A stretch of 64,000 nt of DNA from an uncultured Pelagibacteraceae bacterium (GTDB taxonomy: Bacteria > Pseudomonadota > Alphaproteobacteria > Pelagibacterales > Pelagibacteraceae), in contig CABYDT010000004.1 of the NCBI GenBank assembly GCA_902517865.1, positions 62,001 to 126,000 of the forward strand, written 5' to 3'. Positions 60,819 to 64,000 of the stretch are shown here, piece by piece. Within the stretch, counting starts at the first letter, position 1; each line of letters begins with the position of its first letter. The notes under the pieces were generated by a model. That model was not told the origin of the DNA. It saw only the letters and a list, made by a program, of their open reading frames with translations, and made no database searches. The position numbers were made by a program, and so were the translations under genes.

Positions 60819-60860
60819 GGCTTATGAGTCCCGTGCTCTAACCAACTAAGCTATCCCGCC
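60819..60860 (-). repeat. Direct repeat 2: displaced 5' half of tRNA-Met
   Basis: 42 bp identical at 41 positions to 59901-59942, but with no 3' half, so it cannot fold into a tRNA. Marks the distal boundary of the insert. It is probably the original 5' end of the target tRNA gene. Confidence 0.88.
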
Positions 60861-60904
60861 ACAAAAATTTAATTTACAATAGTTTAGATATTAAAACAAC
60901 TTGG

Positions 60905-61318
60905 TTATCTTGTTCTGTAAGCTTTATATTCTTTGTAACTTATAGATCCAGATTTATCTTTATCGATAATTTTAAATTGTTTTTTTCCAGTCGATTTATC
61001 TTTGAAGTAATATAAATACTCTGATTTAGAAACTAGTTTATTACTGTTCCAGTCAAGCTCGGCAAATCTAATCATCAATTCTCTCTCGTTTATGCTTTTT
61101 TTATTTATTGCCTTTTCTTTTTTCGGTATATTTAGTGGCTTAGATGACTCTTTGGTTTTCTTAATATCAGATACATTGCTGTCCTTAACTTTGACAACTG
61201 GTCCTGTATTAATTTGAGATAATGCAACAACAGCCAATAGTACTGCTGCACCACCAATTAATAACATATTATTAGATTTACTTTTTTTTGTTCTACGAAT
61301 CTTTCTTTTTTTTGCCAT
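60905..61318 (-). CDS. Membrane-anchored EF-hand protein
   Basis: 137 residues. Very basic N-terminus (MAKKRKIRRTKKSK), one transmembrane helix (about 18-36), a Lys/Ser-rich linker, then two EF-hand-type calcium loops: DWNSNKLVSKSE (about 89-100) and DKDKSGSISYKE (about 120-131), each with D, N/D, N/S and the bidentate Glu at positions 1, 3, 5 and 12. Topology suggests the calcium domain is outside the inner membrane. Role unknown, perhaps calcium or envelope sensing. Confidence 0.75.
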   Translation of the reverse strand: MAKKRKIRRTKKSKSNNMLLIGGAAVLLAVVALSQINTGPVVKVKDSNVSDIKKTKESSKPLNIPKKEKAINKKSINERELMIRFAELDWNSNKLVSKSEYLYYFKDKSTGKKQFKIIDKDKSGSISYKEYKAYRTR

Positions 61319-61359
61319 AAGTAATTAGCTTTTAATTTAAAGTTTTTTTTTTGTCAAAG

Positions 61360-61779
61360 CTATTCGCCAATCAAATGTACTAAAACTGTTCTTTTTTGAG
61401 GCTTTATTCTGTGTTCGAACAAATAAATACCCTGCCAAGTGCCCAATTTTAACTTTTTATTTCCAAAACTAAGCGATAGATTTGTTTGTGTAAGAGCTGA
61501 TTTAATATGGGCGGGCATATCATCTTTTCCTTCATCATTATGTATATACAAATTCTCATTCATTGGAGCGATTTTGTCAAAAAAGTTTAATAGATCTTTT
61601 TGTACATTTGTATCTGCATTTTCTTGAATTAGTAATGAAGCGCTAGTATGCAGTATGCTTATATTTATTAATCCTGTGTTTAATTTTGATAGTGTAATAA
61701 CGTTTTCAATTAAATTTGTAATATTAAAAAGTCTCTGTCCTTTTGTCTCTAGGGATATTTCATTTGTTTCTTGAATCAT
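61360..61779 (-). CDS. YjbQ/UPF0047 family protein (secondary thiamine-phosphate synthase-like)
   Basis: 139 residues, standard family length. HTSASLLIQENADTNVQKDL (about 45-64), HNDEGKDDMPAHIKSALTQ (about 80-98, with the conserved His and Asp) and LGTWQGIYLFEHR (about 117-129) are the hallmark segments. E. coli YjbQ can couple HMP-diphosphate to thiazole phosphate in vitro, though its real role is unsettled. Overlaps the LysE-family gene by 4 bp. Confidence 0.88.
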   Translation of the reverse strand: MIQETNEISLETKGQRLFNITNLIENVITLSKLNTGLINISILHTSASLLIQENADTNVQKDLLNFFDKIAPMNENLYIHNDEGKDDMPAHIKSALTQTNLSLSFGNKKLKLGTWQGIYLFEHRIKPQKRTVLVHLIGE

Positions 61780-62375
61780 ACCAATATTAATAATCCTGTT
61801 ATTACTAATGAAATTGCCAAAATTATTTCAATTATTTTTTTTATTTTATAATTTGATATAAAGTTTTTAATAGTACTACCAAATACAGCCCAAATAGTTA
61901 TTGATGGTAAACAAACAATTGGTGCTAGAAACACAATAAAAATTAATCCAGTTATGAAATTAATATTTTCTGGAAAAAAAACAGATGCTGCCGTAGTTGC
62001 TACTAACCATGCTTTTGGATTTAAAAATTGAAAAAGAGACGCTTCATAAAATTTTAATGGTCTTCCTGAATTTTTAATGCTCTTAATATCTAGTGAGCCA
62101 AACATTTTATAAGCTAAAAAAAACAGATAAGCACATCCTAAAAATTTTAGTACGATTTGTATTGAAGGATATTTCTCAAAAATTACACCTAGACCAAGAG
62201 TGACTAGGGTAATTTGAATAGTATGGCCTAATGGTATTCCAAGTAAATGGGGAATTGTTCTTTTAAACCCAAACTTTATACCAGAAGCTGTTAACATCAC
62301 GTTGTTTGGCCCTGGGGTTACAAACATAATAAAATAGAAAGTAATTAACCCAATAGTTAATTCAACATCTATCAT
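61776..62375 (-). CDS. LysE-family amino-acid/metabolite exporter
   Basis: 199 residues, six helices. FVTPGPNNVMLTASGIKFGF (about 18-37), HLLGIPLGHTIQI and FLNPKAWLVATTAASVFF (about 112-129) follow the family. Shares the FTPGPNN-type motif with the LysE at 22867 but is otherwise distinct. Probably translated with yjbQ, which starts within its stop (ATGA). Substrate unknown. Confidence 0.87.
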   Translation of the reverse strand: MIDVELTIGLITFYFIMFVTPGPNNVMLTASGIKFGFKRTIPHLLGIPLGHTIQITLVTLGLGVIFEKYPSIQIVLKFLGCAYLFFLAYKMFGSLDIKSIKNSGRPLKFYEASLFQFLNPKAWLVATTAASVFFPENINFITGLIFIVFLAPIVCLPSITIWAVFGSTIKNFISNYKIKKIIEIILAISLVITGLLILV

Positions 62376-62383
62376 TTAGATAA

Positions 62384-62566
62384 TTAAATATATACGAGTG
62401 AAATGATACAAACTACTATAATTGCAACAGAAACTACGTAAATTGTATTAGATTTTTTTTCTTTTTTTTCCTCTAATTTTCTTTCTGATTGTAATTTAAA
62501 AATATCTATTGATCTGCTGTCCTCGCTGGTTTCAGATACAAAATTCATGTTTTTTTTTGGTGGCAT
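62384..62566 (-). CDS. Small single-pass membrane protein
   Basis: 60 residues, not recognised. Charged cytoplasmic part (SEDSRSIDIFKLQSERKLEE, about 14-33, then KKEKKS) and one C-terminal helix (IYVVSVAIIVVCIISLVYI, about 42-60). Lies 8 bp before the LysE gene on the same strand. Plausible as a real gene from spacing and tail-anchored topology, but without homology evidence. Confidence 0.5.
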   Translation of the reverse strand: MPPKKNMNFVSETSEDSRSIDIFKLQSERKLEEKKEKKSNTIYVVSVAIIVVCIISLVYI

Positions 62567-62629
62567 ATTTTAAAAATTAATTGATTAAACAGTAAATTTT
62601 GGTATTTTTCAACTAACAATTTTAAAAAA

Positions 62630-62713
62630 ATGGGATACCCAAAGAAACATAGAGGAAGAAGAAAAATCGGATCAAAGAGAAGAAGAAACAGAAGAAAAAA
62701 TAAAAAGAAATAA
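62630..62713 (+). CDS. 27-residue highly basic microprotein
   Basis: ATG 62630 to TAA 62711-62713. Of 27 residues, about 18 are Arg, Lys or His (opens MGYPKKHRGRRKIGSKRRR) with no acidic residue. The only other ORFs here are shadows. Size and composition resemble small ribosome-associated basic peptides such as Thx, though no diagnostic identity can be claimed. It ends directly against the convergent mnmA stop. Purine-rich DNA could produce such an ORF by chance, so confidence is moderate. Confidence 0.5.
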   Translation: MGYPKKHRGRRKIGSKRRRNRRKNKKK

Positions 62714-63850
62714 TTAATTCTCTGTTTTTTTAATCCACCCGCCTCCTAAGACGCGTGTCCCGTCACTATCTTTTTTGTAAAATACACAAGCTTGACCCGG
62801 AGATACACCCTCCTCTCCTTTATCTAATAATATTTCATTTCCGGCATAGTTAAACTTACAATTTAATAATTTGCCAGTAGAACGAACTTTTACCATTATA
62901 TCATTATTCAAATCTTTTTTATTATGTGTCAAAAAGTTTAAATCTCTTAAAAATATTTTATTTACTAATAAATCTTTTTTATTACCTACTACAACCTCGT
63001 TTTTGATAGTATCTAACTTCATTACAAATAATGGCTCTGAATTAGAAATTTTAATACCTTTTCTTTGTCCAATTGTGTAATTGACTATTCCATTATGATA
63101 CCCGAGAACTTTTCCATTTTTGTCTACGATATTTCCCTTTTTAAAAGACTCTGGTCTTAATTTTTCTATAATTTTTTTGTAATTTCCACTTGGTACAAAA
63201 CAAATATCTTGACTGTCTGGTTTGTTGGCAACTATTAAGTTCATTTTTTTTGCAATTTCCCTAGTCTCTTTTTTAGATAGATTAGCTAATGGAAATCTTA
63301 AATATTCAAGTTGTTCCTGAGTAGTCGAGAATAAAAAATAACTTTGATCTCTATCCAAATCATTTGGACGATACATTTTTGGATATTCTTTATCAATACG
63401 TTTAACATAATGACCGGTTACAAGAGCATCTGCATTTAATTTTTTTGCAAATTTAAAAAGGTCTCTAAATTTTACTGTTTGATTACAGTCAATACATGGA
63501 ATTGGAGTTTCGCCTTTGATATAACTATCTGCAAATTTTTCAATGACCTCATCATTAAAAATATCTTCGTAATTCATTACTTGGTGTTCTATTTTAATTT
63601 TATCGCACACCTTTTTTGCATCATAAATGTCTTTACCAGCACAGCACGTACCTTTTGTTTTGCCAATTTTGCCATAATCAAATAATTGAAGTGTTATTCC
63701 AACGACATCATAACCATGTTCTTTAATAATTGATGCAGCGACAGAAGAGTCCACTCCACCTGACATAGCTACTACAACCTTTGTTTTTTCATTTGACTTT
63801 CCAGAGCCAATCAAATCTGTTTCATTTTTTTCTAATATTGGTGTAAACAT
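62714..63850 (-). CDS. mnmA: tRNA-specific 2-thiouridylase
   Basis: 378 residues. PP-loop VVAMSGGVDSSVAASII (about 26-42) binds ATP, first catalytic Cys in PCIDCNQTVKFRDL (about 118), GHYVKR, PNDLDRDQSYFLF (about 162), and second Cys in PDSQDICFVPSGNY (about 216). YTIGQRKGI and SPGQACVFY are typical of the C-terminal domain. Adds sulfur to U34 of Lys, Glu and Gln tRNAs. The N-terminus is about 20 residues longer than in E. coli, and an internal start is possible. Confidence 0.95.
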   Translation of the reverse strand: MFTPILEKNETDLIGSGKSNEKTKVVVAMSGGVDSSVAASIIKEHGYDVVGITLQLFDYGKIGKTKGTCCAGKDIYDAKKVCDKIKIEHQVMNYEDIFNDEVIEKFADSYIKGETPIPCIDCNQTVKFRDLFKFAKKLNADALVTGHYVKRIDKEYPKMYRPNDLDRDQSYFLFSTTQEQLEYLRFPLANLSKKETREIAKKMNLIVANKPDSQDICFVPSGNYKKIIEKLRPESFKKGNIVDKNGKVLGYHNGIVNYTIGQRKGIKISNSEPLFVMKLDTIKNEVVVGNKKDLLVNKIFLRDLNFLTHNKKDLNNDIMVKVRSTGKLLNCKFNYAGNEILLDKGEEGVSPGQACVFYKKDSDGTRVLGGGWIKKTEN

Positions 63851-63887
63851 ATATTTTTTATAGCACGTTATTATTAATTATTAAATT

Positions 63888-64000
63888 ATGATTTATGACT
63901 TTGACCCTGGAGATTTTGTTATTAACCCGAATAAAAAGGAATGGGGTATAGGGCAAGTTCAATCAGTCATAAAAAACAAGGTAACAGTTAATTTTGAAAA
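63888..64000 (+). CDS. DUF3553-domain protein (5' partial fragment, runs off the window)
   Basis: The first 37 codons of an open frame beginning ATG 63888: starts MIYDFDPGDFVINPNKKEWG, continues with GIGQVQSV and VTVNFE. The PGDFV-(x)-P-(x)-EWGxGQVQS pattern is that of the small DUF3553 family common in alphaproteobacteria. Diverges from mnmA across 37 bp. C-terminus not seen. Confidence 0.8.
   Translation, partial: MIYDFDPGDFVINPNKKEWGIGQVQSVIKNKVTVNFE

Larger units (their letters stand above)
59943..60860. mobile_element. 918-bp integrase-less insert bounded by a tRNA-half direct repeat
   Basis: The segment between the intact tRNA-Met and the displaced half-tRNA copy holds two paralogous small genes and two patches of GTGnGTCCTATGTGnG-type repeats just inside each end. 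The layout (tRNA target, terminal direct repeat, internal arm-type repeats) is that of a tyrosine-recombinase element, but no integrase is encoded, so it is either a remnant or a mini-element mobilised in trans. A local tandem duplication of the tRNA followed by decay is an alternative. Confidence 0.5.

Noticed and set aside
60819-60860. A second tRNA-Met gene
   Set aside because: Only the 5' half (acceptor strand, D arm, anticodon arm) is present. There is no TpsiC arm or 3' acceptor strand, so it is a displaced repeat.
1-64000. CRISPR arrays, transposases, phage structural genes or rRNA
   Set aside because: No regularly spaced repeats, no transposase or integrase motifs and no rRNA-like sequence were seen. 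Long same-size ORFs opposite real genes are frame shadows.

Overview
The window is a very AT-rich, densely packed bacterial chromosome segment: overlapping genes, intergenic gaps mostly under 100 bp, and Asn/Lys/Ile-rich proteins. Gene content (tripartite TRAP and TctABC uptake systems, methylcitrate cycle genes, an extended RNA polymerase omega subunit, many small membrane proteins and a microbial rhodopsin) points to a streamlined marine alphaproteobacterium of the SAR11/Pelagibacterales type. The rhodopsin carries the Thr-Ala-Thr motif described for strain HIMB114, so a subclade-III-like SAR11 relative is the best guess. No phylogenetic computation was possible.

Layout. 0-4 kb: aroG, glmS and a GlmU-like acetyltransferase lacking the uridylyltransferase half. 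4-6.7 kb: gph, prpB and prpC. 6.8-9.7 kb: nrdA-nrdB with a candidate pair of NrdR boxes. 9.9-11.4 kb: phosphohexomutase. 11.4-21.5 kb: a catabolic region with a TRAP transporter, enoyl-CoA hydratase, CoA transferase and serine-glyoxylate-type aminotransferase, divergent from an enolase-superfamily dehydratase and a fused FAD/Fe-S 2-hydroxyacid dehydrogenase. 21.5-24.5 kb: GYD protein, membrane 'gate' protein, LysE exporter and quinone oxidoreductase. 24.5-39.1 kb: one nearly gapless minus-strand gene train: IclR regulator, alcohol dehydrogenase, xanthine-dehydrogenase-type molybdo-enzyme in three chains, TctCBA uptake, ThDP enzyme, aldehyde dehydrogenase, IlvD/Edd-type dehydratase, an unlisted 57-residue two-helix membrane protein, and the TAT rhodopsin at the 3' end. 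39.2-46.5 kb: split TauE/SafE permease, dusA, and a likely malonate module (malonyl-CoA decarboxylase, TRAP transporter, divergent CoA transferase). 46.4-53.5 kb: rpoZ, MFS carrier, 3-hydroxyisobutyrate-type dehydrogenase, flavin split-barrel protein, gamma-carbonic-anhydrase-like protein, redoxin, and two glycosyltransferases with small neighbours. 53.5-58.4 kb: a polyamine/methylthioadenosine cluster (nitrilase, fused SpeD-SpeE, class II aldolase, mtnA, mtnP, divergent apt). 58.4-59.8 kb: DUF4396 membrane protein, cupredoxin and cytochrome c. 59.9-60.9 kb: tRNA-Met(CAT) with a 0.9-kb insert bounded by a duplicated tRNA half and holding two paralogous unknown genes. 60.9-64 kb: EF-hand protein, YjbQ, LysE, a small membrane protein, a 27-residue very basic ORF, mnmA, and the start of a DUF3553 gene.

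The strongest candidates for an under-described system are (i) the TAT rhodopsin with its tightly coupled small membrane partner at the end of a carboxylate/sugar-acid catabolic operon, and (ii) the integrase-less 918-bp tRNA-bounded insert with paired CGCG-motif genes. The fused spermidine enzyme next to a probable MTA-recycling shunt and the malonate module are further coherent units. No CRISPR array, rRNA, transposase or integrase gene was seen, and no stretch over 300 bases lacks a gene.
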